DNA of 64,000 bases from Tyto alba (Eukaryota > Chordata > Aves > Strigiformes > Tytonidae): positions 7,779,243-7,843,242 of the forward strand of contig NW_024881279.1 of assembly GCF_018691265.1 (NCBI RefSeq), in the 5' to 3' direction. A model generated the notes under the pieces. The model was given only the letters and a program-made list of their open reading frames with translations, did no database searches and was not told the DNA's origin. Of this stretch, positions 1 through 15,039 are shown piece by piece. A program made the translations under genes and the position numbers. Position 1 is the stretch's first letter, and every line of letters starts with the position of its first letter.

Positions 1-3000
1 TGCAAAAATCAGGGCTCTCCTCCAGCCTCAGCACCTGCAGCCAGCAGAGACCCCAGCCAAAGTATCCCCCTGCCTTCCAGGCAAGCAGGGAGTGGGACGG
101 GGTGGGAAGGGACGGGAGCAGTGCATCCTGCGATGGCAGCATGGTCCCGACACAAGCAGAAGAAGTCACAGCCAGACCAGCAGCACCGTGAGGCCGGGTG
201 TTCTCCCCTGCTCCCCCAGCCCCTGGCACCACGGCCACACAGCCAGTGCCTGTGGCTCCAGCCAAACAGCCCCACAGCCTCAGTCCAAAAAGCTGCTCTG
301 GCCTCAATGCATGCACTCCAACAGGTCCGTTTAGCTTCTCATTGCTCATAAACTTTAATTAACTGGTTCTTTTCTGGCAAGGCACAAAAATCTCATAACC
401 ACCTGCACTGATGGGGAATAAGGCAAAGAAAGTCACAAGCTCTCTGGGCTCCTTCAGATTTTGGACTTCCAAGCTGGCAGTCTCATCAGGGGACCAAACC
501 AGAGGAGCTTGAAAGCAAGAGCCACTTTCAAGAGAGCTGGGCTGTCCTGAGGAGCAAAGTTACCCTTGTATCCTGCAGCCCTGATCGCTTGGTGCCTCCA
601 GATTTAAATCAGGGTATTTCACAAGCCAGCTGCCCCGAGGCAGCAGAACACACGGCTACACACAATGCCAGACCATGCAGGCACCTGCTTTTGGGACTCT
701 GGTCTGCAGGGGCACAGCCACCCGTGCCCTGGGGACCTGCCACCACGTCATCCCAAAGAGGGGTCAACAAGCGCCTGTCTGGGAGTGTTTATCTGTCTGC
801 CTTTCTCCCTCCGCAGGAAGCACTATCTCACCATCGCCCTGCCTCACTCCAGCCCGGTTTCCTGCTCCATCCTGCCAGGTTTACCCTGCTTTTTCCTCCT
901 CCCCTCCCCCTGCCTCACGGCTGTCAGGCCATGTTTGCATTTCTGTCTCCTGCCGTCTTTCCTCTCCCTACCCCCCCGCCCCGTGCTCACTCCCTACTCC
1001 ATCCTCCCCAAGAGGCTGCGTCCTGAGCCAAAGTTAGCCTCTGTCAGGTAGCCACATGTCCGGCCTGGGGCAGCGGGTCAGCCGGGGCCACCCTGCAGAC
1101 CTCCTCCAGGATCTCTGCTGTCAGCAGCCTGCCCGGGCCCCAGGGGAGCCGGCTGTTTGCTGCTCTTGCTCGGGCGAGGGATGCTCCTGCACATCAGAGA
1201 GCTCGTTTCCCCTCGGCAGCCCGCCGGCCCACCCTTTCTGCAGCGGGCCAGGGGCTGGCCAGACACCGCTTTGTTTGGTCCCTCATTCCCTGAATCGCTC
1301 CGCGTTTGTTGGCTGCCTGCTCCTGCCCAGAGAATCCTTTTCCTGCCTTTGAGATAGAGGATGCTCCAGCCATCTGTGTGTTTTATTTCCTTATAGAAAC
1401 TAACAAGCCAACGATTGCTTCCTCTCCCTGACATTTTGGAGGGCAGCTTCAGCTCAGCGGGATGCACAGGGAGGGGGAGCCCAGCGCCTTCAGACAGGAA
1501 CAGGACCTATTCTGTCCACAGGATTCACTCCCCAAGGGCCAGAAATCCTCAGAACTGCCAAAATGCTGGTGGCAGCTCCTGCTCTGCCAACGCCGCAGCC
1601 CTGCAGGAGCCCATGGAGAGCTGCCCTGCTTAGCATACATAGCCATCCCTCTTCCAGTGGCCCCTATTAACTGCATGGCTAAACCCTTGCAAAACTCAAT
1701 TAAAATTATCCTCCCACATCTTAAGGACTGTCAGGTTGCTTCTCTTCCTGTTTTAATTTACTTCTTTCAAAATCTTGCCCTCCTCACATTCTCTGGCCCT
1801 GCAGGATGTGATTAACGTGGCGTAGAAAGAGCAGAGGGATCGGATGGCTTTAGGGGACCGGTAACAGAAATTAGCATCATTCATTACGTCTCTAACCTCA
1901 AGGGACCCAATGGATGGTCCACAGCTCATGTGAAAGGAGTGTTGGTCCAAATCTGGTACCTGACAGACAGGCATTGCCAGCACAAATGGATGGCCAGGAT
2001 GGGCCAGGGACATCCCCCCACGGGCCCTGGGATCTCTGGGCAAGTCGCCTGGGAAAAGATTGTACTGCTGCTACCTCCAGTTAACCTGTTTGGGACTGCT
2101 CAGGAGTTGCTGACTATTGCAGGATGCAGAGTTTAATTCCACCCAGTGTCTATCCAGGTGTAATGCTGGGGGCGTTACTGGCCTGAAGTACCTCTGGCAG
2201 CAGTGGGTACAGACCCATGGGACACTAAAGAGATATCTTTGGCTACTGAGAAGAAATGATAGCCTATACAGTGACAAAGGGTAAACGACAAAGGGCAATT
2301 ATTATCCACTGCTTCTTACACTGTACCTGATGAAGTTATGAGGCAGATAACAAAGTACCTTTTCAGGCAACTCAGCTAAACTGTGGATTTTGCCACTGTG
2401 GGATAACTACAGAGAGAATCACAAAGAGAGGGATAAGATCCTGGAGGACAAGCCACCGACGGCTCTTACACAGTGATCCAGATGAGACATTCAGGTCTAG
2501 GAGTCTCTAAACTGCACATTGCCAAAACAGAGCAGGTGCATTAGGGCAGGATCCCCCTGCTCACACCAGGGCATCGTCCCCTTTCCTGAAGCCCCAGCTG
2601 CCCACGCTGAGGCTGGTGACATCTCAGGCAGAGCCAGGAGTGGCTTTACTGCATGGGTGCAGGGGAAGAGAAAAGCCTGAGAAGCAGCAGAGAGGAGACC
2701 CTCATCTTGGAGATCATTAACTACAGCTCCATCATGAGCCCTTCCCAGAGGCCCAGGTGAAGCTCCCGTTGAAGCAAGCTTCAGATGTGCTGTTGGGGTA
2801 AGATGGAGTTCAAGCTAAGTGGGGCCTCAGCATCTGACTCTCGCTGGGAGATGAAGAGGCAGAGGCAGCTGACCGGGAAGTCAGACAGAGCCCGAGGGTC
2901 AGCACTGAGCATGGAGAGAAAAGGGCAGCAGCATTTGGAAAGAAAAAAACAAGTCACAGGTTCACTTTTTCCTTGATGTGTGTGAGCTTAATTGCTGGCC

Positions 3001-5436
3001 TTTGAAGTTTAGCTCTTTCCAAGACTGTTGGCTTATGGACAGATGGAACAGAACACTGAAGAAACCCCTGTACCCCACTCAGAGCAGGTTTTCCCCATGT
3101 GAGCAAAGCCTGCAGACCCTGCCTGCCTCCCACCCAGGCTGTGGCATCCAGGCTGACTGTGCTGGGCCATGCAGCTGGACTGGGAGGCACTGTGTCAAGC
3201 AGAAAAGACCTGCTTCTCCGTCTTCATGTCCCTGGATTTTGCATCCAGATGTTTTCTACTCAGATGTGAATTGAAACCAACTCAGATCCCTCAAACCAAA
3301 CAGCTGCCCTGGAGCTGGCAGTAGCTGTTCTCCTCTGCAGCACAACCCATCCTCAAGCTGATCTCCAGCTGCTAAGTGTGAGAGAAGCTGATGAACAGGG
3401 TAAGTGTGAAAAAACAGTTTTGCAATTAGATGATTATCTTGGCCTTGGAAAACCTGGATTTAGTTCCCCATCTGCTCCATGCTCCCTGCAAGCCCATCAT
3501 GCAGCTTCTTTGTACTTCCATCCCTGCCTGAGCCACAGAGGGTAGGGCAGGGGGAGCTGGGCTGGTTTGTCTTGGAAAAAAAAATATACTCAAACAAGAA
3601 AGGAGGAATCCTTATTCCTTCTAATGAAAGATAACAGTGAACAAAGAAAATGGATTTATCCCAAAGCCAATGCAACATGAAAAAGCTACATTAGACGTGG
3701 ATGGGTCCAGAAAGGAGGAAGCACAAGCGAAGTGCAGGAGGAATTTAAACTTCCTGATTAACAAATCAGGGTTTTCAAGCATCAAGTATAATCTAAAAAT
3801 AATAATAATTATAAAAAAGCAAATGGAAGACTGGTCATGGGCGTGAGAGTGAGCTGCTGCCTGGGGGGTGGGAGAGCACGAGCCCTCCTCCACGGCGCAG
3901 CTTCTCGCATGCACGCCCGCACGTGCGCACACGCGCATCTGCACGACCCCTTCTGCTGCCTCTGACGGGGTGGGCACAAGGGGAGGCAGGAAGATCACAG
4001 GCACAAGCGCTTCAAAGGAGAATTAGTCATCAGAGGTAGCGGCAGAGGAAGGAAGCCTCAGGTACGAGGTCAGACGTGCACAAGCAGAGAAGGCTGCTGG
4101 AAGAGCTCTGAGTGCTCACTGCAGATCTAAGAGCCCTCCTGGAATCTGCGTAAGCAGGACAGGAGGTGCAATTCCCTGGGGTAAATTCACCTACAGCAAT
4201 GTAGGAGATAAGAAATTTCAACCCTCATGGAAGACACTCCACAGCTTGGCTTTCTGCCATCCTCAAAAGCAGCCGGAGCTGGTCAAACACTGAGCCTTCC
4301 CTGGTGTGGTTAACAAAAATCTTACTCTGCTCTCTGCAGGATCTCCAAGAGGGACGGGCTCTAGAGCGCACAGAAAAGCTCTCTCCCCTCATAGGGCTTC
4401 GCTGGGTTGCTCCTCAACCCCAGGTCAGTGATCCATCTGCTCCCTGCTGGGCCAACAGACTTGAAGATGGAGAGACTCAGGGTGCTGGGAGAAAAGCCAG
4501 CCCCGCGGGCCTGTCCAGGGCATCGATGGCAAGTTACAAATGCACACACTCTTGATTTCTCTTTGCATAGAGCTGTGACCGCAAGCCAGGACCTGCTGCA
4601 GCAGGAGATGATAATCATCATCTCAGAGCCAAAGTGTATCAGGGCATTCGCGTCACTTGAGATTAGCTGGCTGTTTAACATCTGCACAGATTTCTCTCTC
4701 CACCTCCACATAACACCCCTCACACAGCTATGAAACTCATTTAATTCCCTTCCAAGAAAGGCTGAGTTGGAAATGCCACACTTTGTATATCATAGCACAA
4801 TTCCTACGATGAAACACCCAGCCTAAATGGCAGTATTGGCCTCTGGTACTATTTGAAGGCCAGTAAGCTAAAACACCCTATGCTGCTTTTTAAAAATAGC
4901 TTACAAGAGGGTTACCAAGTTTCATAAACACCCAGTTACTCTCTTGTTAATACTCAGAGGTTGGCTGTTGTTTTCCCGTTCAAAGGTGCTTCCCTTGCCA
5001 CGCAGCTCAGCGGGGAGAGCACGCAAGCAGACGCAATGGGAAGGAAGCGTTTATACATGCTAATGACTTCCACCAAAGGAGCACAAGCACTAACAGGGAA
5101 ATTGTGCTAGAGACAACACGCCACTTCCTTGGCTGTCCCTATTTGGTCACCACAAGGTACTTGGTGCCCAGAGCCACGGGGTGAGGCTGGGGATGGCCTC
5201 CCCAGCCCCATGGGAAAGCCAAGGCATGAACAAAGGGAAGGCACATTGCTTTGGACCACAAGGGCAGGAGAAGCTGTTTGGCAGCAGGGCCGTTTTGGCA
5301 CCACACTGGATCAAGGGGGCTGAGGACAAACACAGGCCCTTTCCCATTCCCAGCAGTGTGGGTCTGGGGGCCAGAGCCCTGCCAGGTGCTGTTCAGGCCA
5401 TTTCACAGGTTTTCTAAGTTCACATAGGGCCCTGTT

Positions 5437-5467
5437 TATTTTTCTTTCTTTTTTTTTTTTTTTTTTT
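5437..5467. repeat. Poly-T / pyrimidine tract
   Basis: Nearly uninterrupted run of T with two C interruptions, followed by ordinary sequence. It is a simple repeat within the inferred FLT4 intron; no retroposon body is recognisable next to it. Confidence 0.8.
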
Positions 5468-7599
5468 CTGAAATCTACTATTGTATTAAGAAGTGTTTTT
5501 CTTTTGGCAAAGGTTACTGTGGGGCCAATGCTGTGCAGAGTCTCCTGCCTTCCATCACTGCTATAACCTCTGAGCCGGAGCTCAGCCTGGCCAACATCGC
5601 TTATCTTCAATGAAGGCAGGCTTGTATTTCCACTGCCTTATAAAAAAATGGATCTCGGCACTCCCCCTCTCCCCCAGTGCATTCTTTGAAATGCCACCCA
5701 GGCCTTGTTATTGCTGGGAGGCTGGAGAGCCAGGGATTAACTGCCTCAGGCTGCATTAAGGCTTTATTTGTCTAAGCAGCTAAGGGTGAGGAATGGTCAT
5801 AAATATTGTGAAATGTTGAATGTTGTGGAGGGGCAATGCAGGCACCATCATAGCGGGATTTGCATCTCGGTCTGGGCACAATTCTGGTGTGACCAGTGTC
5901 ATTGGAAAGGTTCTTGTCTCCCTCTGACACAGGAGGCTTGGGGGACATCAAAAGCCATCCTCATGTGTTCGAACTGGTGGCATTAAGCTAACGCCCATGC
6001 CTTCTGGTTTCCTCCATTAGTCCTTGTAGCACATGAACAAGTAAATGTGGTGGATCTACCTGACGAAGCGGGAAAATCCCACTGCAACACTGTCACCCAA
6101 GGGGACACATACTGGGTCTGAGCCCGTCTGCCCAGAATGGGACAGTACGGGTTATGCTGTGACTCCACTGGTGCACTGGGACGGCACGGCACAGAGAGGA
6201 GATGAAGACCAGGGCATGCCCTGATCCCATCCCAGCACTGGCAGTACTTCCAGACCCAGCACTTACAGACAGCAGCCCAGGACCTGCTGAGTCTGATAGC
6301 TTGGCAACCGCCAACAAACCAAATGAGGAGTCATCAGGCCCAGATGCACACTACATTAGCTGAATTGCTTTACAGAGGCATCGCTGGGTAAGTCCGTTTG
6401 CAGGCAAGGTGGCTGCTTCCCCCGCAGTTTATCCCAGCACAAGGGCTGTGTGCTGCCTGCCCAGTGGCACAGGGATTTTCTTGGTGTGAATGCGTGCATC
6501 TCCCGTGGGGGCATTCTGCTCCACGGACGGCTGGCACGCTTTCAGAACATGCCGTTAAACTTCTGCCCTTTGCTTCCCAAGGGCTAAGCACTGCAGCGTG
6601 GTGAAGGGATGATGGCCACTTAGACCAAATAATGCCTCACTGGGGACCCTGCTCAGGCTAGGACAGCCCTCTGTGTGAGTGATGGACTTCTGTGGGTGCT
6701 GAATGCTGTCACCTCTGCTGGATGCTATTTTGCTTGCTGCCATCACTCTGAGCTGGCAGTTTCCAAATATGAGTATAAACCACAATTCGTGCCCAACCTT
6801 CTTGCTCTAGTAAATAACAAGATTTACTGTCATCCATGGAAACATTGACTTGACCCTCACTTTTGTCACTATTTGGGGTTTTTAGGTCACTGTGTCTAAC
6901 ATCCATCTCAACTGAGGCCAGTACCCCAGAAATGGGGAAAACAAGTCACAGATGGAGAGCCAAGCCCAGAGCCAAAACTCACTGTCAGCACACAGACATG
7001 TGTCTGTGTAGATGCATACATGCTTCCCCCAGCCAACACGGGACCTTCCATATGTGGGGAAACCAATGGAGGGTTTTCCAGGCTCTGATATGCAGCCCTG
7101 TGCTTTTTGTGGCTTTTTATTTTTTTTTGGGGGGGGTGGTGGTGCAGCATGTGGAGAGCAACACATGAAACCAGTATTCCTTTTACAGGCTTCCCTGCCA
7201 CACGAAGAGCCCATGTGCCTCTAACTCAGAAAGCTAATGGTGGACCCCAAAACCCTCTGTGGGTCTCCTGGGTCTTGTGAATGTGCAGACAGACCTTCAC
7301 AAACCTGTGGAGCCACTACCCAACTTGGGGTACCTGGCTGGGCCCTGTGGGTCTGCTGAGCCCCGTTAAGCCCTGCCAGCGGCTGAAACGGTGAACCAGC
7401 TGCAGGAGGGGTGCTTTGCATCCCCGGAGAGGAAGGAAGGGGACCATGACCCAGGTGGGAGGCCTGGCTGCCATGGGTGCTGCTTGCTGGCTAGTGCCAG
7501 CCACTCAAAAAATCCATCATGAGCTTGCAAATTCTTCATAAGCTTCCCACGTGACACAATTACCCAGGGGCCAGACCCTGAAGCCCTTCCTTCTCTCTT

Positions 7600-7676
7600 T
7601 ACTCAGACCAATCTCCACTGAAGTCATTGAGGCACTGGCCTAAATAAAACTGAAGCACTTCAGGATTTGGCCCAGT
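7600..7676. repeat. Possible ancient amniote interspersed repeat fragment
   Basis: The phrases 'actgaagtcattgag' and 'caggatttggccca' resemble, from memory, a widespread old repeat of reptile and bird genomes. The match is short and diverged, so this is only a tentative call. Confidence 0.3.
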
Positions 7677-9545
7677 AATAAAAACTTCCTTTGTTTACTG
7701 CTCTTTTCACATGATCCTACTACCTCCCAGCCTCCTCCTGGCCACATGTCCCAAGACTGGGGCCACCAGTTATTTCAGCTGATGCTGATCTTTCATTTTA
7801 CCCTTCACCGGACCGTGCCTATCCCCTCATGAAGCTGCAAGATGCTGAGGTGGAGAGATCCAGGGCAGTTGGTCAGAAAGAGGATGGACACTGCATGAAA
7901 TGCAACCTGGCAGAGTGGCAGTGATGGTCCTGGGGACACGCATGTGTGTGGACACCACGCTAGCTGGGAGCAGTCTCAGCCATCACCTCCCGAAAGGCAA
8001 TTCCTTCAACACCTCTTTGAGGATGGGATGGAGTGCCTCCAGAAAAGTCTTTCTCCCTGCCACTGATTGCGGGGCAAGTGCCTTAGGCTATACACTAAAC
8101 CTTGATGTGATGGGGACTGGTGAGATGACTCCTACCCAGGAAGGTATAGCAGGAAGTTAATTCATCTCACTGCAGTGGCAACTATGCATCACCCTAGGAA
8201 GTGACACCATAAGAAACGTGTAATTTTAAACAACTAACTTATGAATTATGAATTTTGTTGCTTTCTCTGCCTTGGAATAGCCCAGAGGATGCAAAGCCCT
8301 GTTATCCCCCATGGATACCTCACTCCCAGCACAGCCATCCAAAATGCGCACTGGGGTTTGGAGCAGGAGCTCCTGCTTCCTTCCCATGTCTACCAGCCTT
8401 GCACACACCTGTGGCACTGATAGAGAAATATATGAACAGAAGCGGACTGATGCAATAATTCCCTTCATACCAATCTCCCTGCCTGTACTGCTTGATAACA
8501 GAAAGCAAACACAAAAGGAATTTGAACTTAGATGAAGTGAGAAGCATGTGGTCCTGAGGTACCAGCACAGTTTGATGACCTAAACCTCAATCCTGCAACT
8601 CACGGATGCTCAGGTAGGTGACCTGGTCATATAGCAGATTGCTCAGATTGCACAGAAACAAATCCTGTGAGTTCCTGCTGAGGTCTTCAGTCCTTCAGGG
8701 AGATTTTTAATATTGCTCAGCTAAAACTGAAATGGTCAGACGCACACCTTGGAGCATGCAGCTCTATCCACCCCAGGAAAGACAAAACTCTCCGAGCAGC
8801 AGAGGACCAGTCATCTCAGGGCCACGATGCTGTAGCGTGGCCCTTGCCAAGGTCTGTGTGAGCCCTGTGCCCCCCAGCCCAGCTGAGCCGGCTCACCGTG
8901 CCCTGCATCCCAACACGGAGCACAGCGACGCCAACCTGTGCACTGCCCAGACTGAGTCCAACGTCCAGTCCGGTGGCAAGGGCTGCCTTGCTTAGGGGTT
9001 GCTCTTTAAAAAAACACAGTCTCGTTGTACATTCTGCCCTTTTTAAATACATTAATTGCCATGGAAACAATGATGTTATTGGTATGGGAGCAGCCTGGTG
9101 GCCTCCACAGATGCAAGATAAAAATCAATGGATACATCGAAATACAGGCTGGTTTTCAGGACCTTTTGTGGTTTTGGGGCTGGTCACCATGGGCACATAT
9201 AAGAGAATGGCTCAGACACTAGCAAGATGCCATCTTCTATGGAGAGAAAACTGTGGACAATAAAACCTGTAGTAACATCTCCTTTGCAGTGTTTATCTGC
9301 TCAGTCAGAGCACCCTTGTACAGGAGCTGGTCCCAGCACTGATTTGTGCGCTCAACTCCTGGTGCTGGTCATCACTCCCAGCTCCTGATGAAGCATCCCA
9401 GCCCCGCCTGCCCTTCGCATTCTCATTGCCAGTGAGTGGAAAGCCTCACCTGCTCTCAGACCTTTGCAGGGTGGCTTTGCTCCATACCTCCCCTCTCCCC
9501 ATCCATGGCCCTTTCCACCAGCTCAGATGAAAGAAGAAAATGCTG

Positions 9546-9566
9546 ATATAATATATATATATATAT
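9546..9566. repeat. (TA)n microsatellite
   Basis: About ten TA dinucleotides in a row, directly visible. A simple repeat, probably length-polymorphic. Confidence 0.85.
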
Positions 9567-12500
9567 GCCATTGCTTCTTGGCCTTGAGAGTCTTTTAAAT
9601 AGCAATAAGGGGGTTTGTACACAAACCAGCACAAAGGGAAGGGCTGCCAGTGCCCTTCCCTCCCTACCCGCAGCCGCCCCCGAAAACCCAGTGCAAAGGG
9701 CAGCCCCGGCTGCCTGGCTCTCCCCTCCTGGCGAGGAGGAGCGCTGCCCTGTTCCCTGCCGTGCCGCCCATCATAAAGGGGTCCCTGAGCTGTTATCAGG
9801 CAGTGACAGTTTCCGCCATCAGATTCCTCCTGTCCGTCAGGAAAGCTAAATAAGGAACGTCGTTCAGGCGGCTACAGGAAGAGGGGAAATGCAGGGACAT
9901 CCGGCCCAGCTGCCAATTTTTCCTTTCCCATGAACCACCGCTGACCTCCACCAAGGGAGAACCTGGACACCCAGCCTGGCATCGGCACCGCTCGTCTTCG
10001 CTTAACCCTTCCCCAGGGGGATGCCACGGCCTCGCCACGCCGTGCAGGGAGGCCTTGGTGGGGTGGTGCGCGGGGGCCACGTCACCGGCGCTTGCACCGC
10101 AGACCGAGGCCGGTGGACTCAGCACGCCGGCCGGCGTTTGCCCAGCCAACTGGAGCCACGGCCGGGAGAAGGCTTAACCCCTCCGCGCCCACCGGCAGGT
10201 GCGTGGCTACACCTCGCCTGGCGGCAATGGGTCCCGAAAGCACCACTGAGCTACTCTGATCGCTTCCCTCTTTGCATGCACTGAGTCCGGGAGCGGGGTT
10301 GAGTTTATTCTCTTGCTTATCCCTCTGTAACCGAACTCGTGTTTTCCACGCTCTGCCGAGAGTTGTAACCAGCTATGGACTGGCTGCTGCAAACAGGTAA
10401 AAAAAATCTCATCTCTTTCTCTCTGGCCACTCCAGGGCTCTACCCATCAGTAACAGGGACCAGGATGGTCTGCAGTCCACTTGGCTCTTTCTCATGGTCC
10501 TTCCTGGGGATAGCCCTGGCGTTCTTGCTGCCTTTCACTGCACAGAAGCAGAGCAGGGGAGCAGCAGCCCCCTGGTGATTATGTGCTCAGAGAAGGGGAG
10601 ACCACAGTACTTGCTCCTCCGAGTATCTCTTGCCTTTCTCCACCACCCTGTTCTCTGTGTTTCCCCAGTTTGTGGTCTTTTCCTGACCCCCTAAACTGAT
10701 CCTCCCTCATTAGCACATGACGGCTGTCCCATGGCACCTCCAGGTTTGGCCCGCAAAGCCTGCACTGGAGAGCCTCGCCCTGGAAGGAGGGGGCAGAAAC
10801 ACAGCAAGAAAAACAATTCACACGTGGGAGAAGTTGTAAGGTGAAATACAAGTCACTGGCTGAAACCTGTTTCTGCTACCTCAGCAGGGAAATGACTCCA
10901 GGAGAGACTCCCTGCTTAATATCCTCAGCTTATAAAACTTAGTGGGAGTTTCACCACCGGCTGCTGAGGGGCCAGGTTTTCACCCTCCTTCTCCTGAACT
11001 TGCACCTAGAGATGGAGCGATTTGCCCGCAGCGGCTCAACCAAACGAGCGGTCATGCTGGGCTCGTGCCTCCTTGCCGACTTGACCATAGGCCATCTCTG
11101 CTTCCACTATTTTGCATTAACAATGAGGCACCGCAGATGGGCAATAATACTGTGTGCTGAAAACATCAGAACTATTTTGACCAGAGAGAAAAAGCCCCCC
11201 TGGGACCCAGCTAACCCTCTCTTTTAACAACATGAAACAAGAAACAAAGGTCCGGGATAGCCAGAGGCAATAAAAACCCTGGAATTAATTTAACCAGTCA
11301 CTAGATGCCAGTGCAGCTGCAGCAGTATTTCTTTTCCTAATGAAGGACAAAAGATAATTCCAGCTCTGGCCCAGGGCAAGGCTCTGCTCTGGTCTCCCCA
11401 GCAGACACTGGCACGTACCAGGTGGTCGTGTTGTCCCCCATGGCACTCAGCTGGCGTGGGATCCCCGGGGGGCTGCATGCCCGGCTCCCCACTGCCCCTC
11501 GCCTGCGTGGAGATTTGCAGGAGGTGCCTGTGCGGGGTTACCTGGGGCAGGTCAAGGCAAAACACAGCATTGAGGACCTCTGGCTCGCAGTCTAGGGTAG
11601 AAAGGGGGCTTTTAGCTTTAATAACCACTTGTGGATTTTATCCTTGCAAACACATGTATTTTTTCAGTCACAAGTGCCCGTGGACCCAGGCAAATGTCTA
11701 ACACCCACAAGGTCCCATGGTGATAAGCTCCACTGCTGCACAGTGGCCTGCAACAAGCCACCGGCCCCCCACCATGCTCTGCATCCTCCCAGCACGGGAA
11801 CCCGCCAGGAACTACCTTCTCCAGGCGAGCCGGGGTTTTGCAGCCCTCCATTGCAATGCCCTGGCATGTCTTTCCCAGTGGAAGAGCCCGGTGATGTTTC
11901 ATCATTCCTCACCCAGAAACTACCACGACTGCTGCTCCTCTGCTCCGGCTCCCCCCTCTCCATGGGCTGTTCAGCCTGGGGGGGGTCCGGCCATCACAGG
12001 GCTTTCTGCTTCCCCCCACACCTACAGGACCCTGCAGGATCCCCATCACCCCAGGCTTATTGCAGCAGCTTTCCCCCACCACTGGGTTTAAATAAACAGT
12101 CCCCCCAAACTGGGGGTGAGGGAGCACCCCCAATTTGCCCCCCATTGCTTGGGGCCGTTTCAGTCCAGCAGGCTGAATGCAAAGACGTCACATTCATTTG
12201 GAAACTTCTCTGCTGTGCCAGCTTGAGTGACTGGGGAGAAGGTGGGTGAGATGGGTGCTATCTCCAGGGCTCACGTTGCTCCCCAGAGCTACTGAGTGCC
12301 AGGCAGACCTGGGGACCCATCAAGACCACCCCTTCTGCTTGGCAGCCACTCTGCAAAGCAACCCCCCAAGCATTGTGGATGCCCCGTACAGCATTAGAGA
12401 AACTGCTGCCTGGCCACAGCCCCCTCCTGCTGCTGTTCCCGTGGGATCCTGCTCTCCCTTTCCCTCCCCAGGAACTGCCCCGGGACACTGGGAACAGCCT

Positions 12501-15039
12501 GTTCCCTCCTGGCCGGCCAGGAGCACCTGCCCTTCCCACGCCTGCCCTGGAAAACACCGCACCAACACGGGGCCAAGAGACACCCCGGGGACAGCCATCT
12601 CGTGTGGAGCAAGCCCACGGGCGAGAGGCAGAGAAGTGGGGTGGGAGATGCCAGAGGAAGCCCCCTCCCGCCCCGCCTGCACTGGCTGGGGACATTGTGC
12701 TGCCAGGGGAGTGTCCCCCTGGACCAGACGTCAAACTGAGCTCAGCAGCTGTTTGTGCAGGCAGAGAGCTGCAGGCCGGTGTGCCCGAGCCAAATCCCAG
12801 GGTGGTAATTGCAGCCCGTTCCTCCAAAATTGTCCCTAAGCAGATGATGGGGCACGAGGGCTGTGGCTGTCCCCTCCCCGGTGACCCTTGGGGACCACGG
12901 GCTGCACCCCTTCCATCACCCACCTCTTCCTTGGACGCTCTGGCTCTGCTTCATCACTAACAAGCGCCTGGGTTATGCCAGAGCGGGATTTGTTGTGTGC
13001 TCGTGGGCTTTTGCATGAAAGGGTGTTGCTAAAACAGCCCATATTTATTACTTGCAATAAAGCAACTGCTTCAAATCCCAGCTGCGAAGGCGAATGTTGC
13101 TGCTGGCACGGTCAGTGTGGGGCTGTCCCAGCACCCAGCCGGGGAGGTCTGCATGATCTTAGAGGAGGGCAGGCAGCAATAGCCAACGTAATCGGCTCAG
13201 GTCCTACACAAGCACCAGCCCTTCCCTCACGCAAAGGGCATGTGCTCTCGTCAGCAGCAAGCCAGAGTCCCCAGCGGGATTAGTTGGCTGTGGGATGGTC
13301 AGTGCTGCTCCGTGCCTGGAGCACGGTGGCTCAGGGAGCCCAAGTTCTCGTCGCCGTCCACGAAGTGTTACCCCGAGTTGCCCTGGAGTACTGGGGCCGA
13401 ACCTCCGCCTGCTCCCCCCATCTCCCTGCCTGCAAAGGGCAGCTCCCCAACTCTGCTCCATCCCAGGAGCAATGTGGAGCTGGGGTGGAGGAAGAGCCTG
13501 TGTGCTCTTACACACAACATCCCTGCCTAGCACTGGCCCATTTAATCAGGTACTGGGCACAGGAATGAGCAGGATGCAGAGCCAGAACAGACCTTTCATA
13601 ATCCTGAGATGAATAGTTCACCCTTCCCAGGTGGAACAGTCTCACACCCCCATCCCTGCTTCCAAGCGGAGCAAATATTTGCATCTAGTTGAGATTATGG
13701 TTAATGAGGAATTTGTGGATCCTTTACACACTGACAAATTGGTAGAATGGAAGAAGAGGAAGCAAATCCCCAGGGTCCGATCCCCCAGTTGAGCTCCACG
13801 TTGCCCTTCGTCGCTGCTCTAATCAGGCAGCGCTGGAGAGCTTCAAAGCTCTGCGCAGCCCTGCGCTGACGAGGCCCACATATCACACAGCTGCACCGGC
13901 CAGAGCCTCCCAGGCACGGCTCCCCACACCTCCAGGAGATGAAAGAACCTGAGAACAGCTACACGATGCTTTACAAATTGCTAATAAGAGAGCTTTGAAC
14001 AGCTGCAGCTCCCGCCGCGATGCCACCACCAGCAGCAGGTCCCTTTCTGCCCTGGCTTCTGGAGGTCCCTCATAAGCTCCAGCAGCCCGGTGGGTCCTTT
14101 GGTCCCATAGCACCAGAGCCATCAGCAGCATTTTGGGCAGAGCAGGTTGGCAGTGCTGCTGCTGGTACCTCACCTCTGCGGCCAGACCTCCAGCCCTCCC
14201 GTGAGCTCACTTCAACGACGGCAGCAAACACCACCGGTGACAGTGAGTCACTGAGCTGAGGCTACAAAAAATTCTATTTATGCTTCCAAAATTCATCTCT
14301 GCACGTTGCAAGCTTCCAGCATTACTGACTTTCTGGTGGTTTTGCTTCTATCCGGGCTGTAAATGCTTTACCTGGGCAAGCAGGATCTACCGTGGGAGAA
14401 GCTGGTGGGGCTGGTGCCCCGTCCCCACTGCCCTGGCGGTGCCCACCCAGCTCTGCTCTGCCCCAAGGTCTCTGCTCTCTGGAAGGGCATTGCAGCCCTG
14501 TCTCTGCTGTGGTCCCTCATCTACCTGACCCAAGCCACAACCTTGGGGTTTGACTCGCTGCCCAACAGCCTTTTGCCCCAGAGCTGCTACGCAAAGGAAA
14601 AACATTTCACCAGGATCTGCCCTGGGTGACTTCCCAGGCGGACCAGAGCTGCCAGCGACCGGCTGGGAGAGGCAGGCTGGACGGCATCGCATGGACCACC
14701 GCCTCCTCACGCCTTCCTCCCCAACACGCTGCCCGGAGCTCAAAAATTAATGACTCTGTGCATGAAAAAATAAATAAACAGAGCCGGGACCTGGCTTCCA
14801 ATCTGCCGTCCCGGTCGGGCACTTCCCTGCGCACAGAAATCCCTCCTGCAAGAGCCCGGTGTGGTTTCTCCCTTCTTTCAGCCAGCACACCCGCGGCACG
14901 GGCATGGCGTGGGATCACCCACGGCCTCAGCCCCGCAGCCCCAGACCCCGCAGGGACAGCAGCAGGGTCCTCCCGTCCCCTCCTCTCGCTGAGGAGACGC
15001 TGTCGCAGCCGTCGAGGACACCGGAGTGGGCACCGTGGA

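Noticed and set aside
11050..11080. Candidate FLT4 exon 2 start around a minus-strand Ser-Met-Thr coding stretch
   Set aside because: Flanking residues do not match the expected mature N-terminus and no acceptor precedes it in the right phase.
12246..12923. 197-codon plus and 221-codon minus frames over the same DNA
   Set aside because: Mirror-image open frames caused by low stop density in GC-rich DNA; no domain, signal or splice context recognised.
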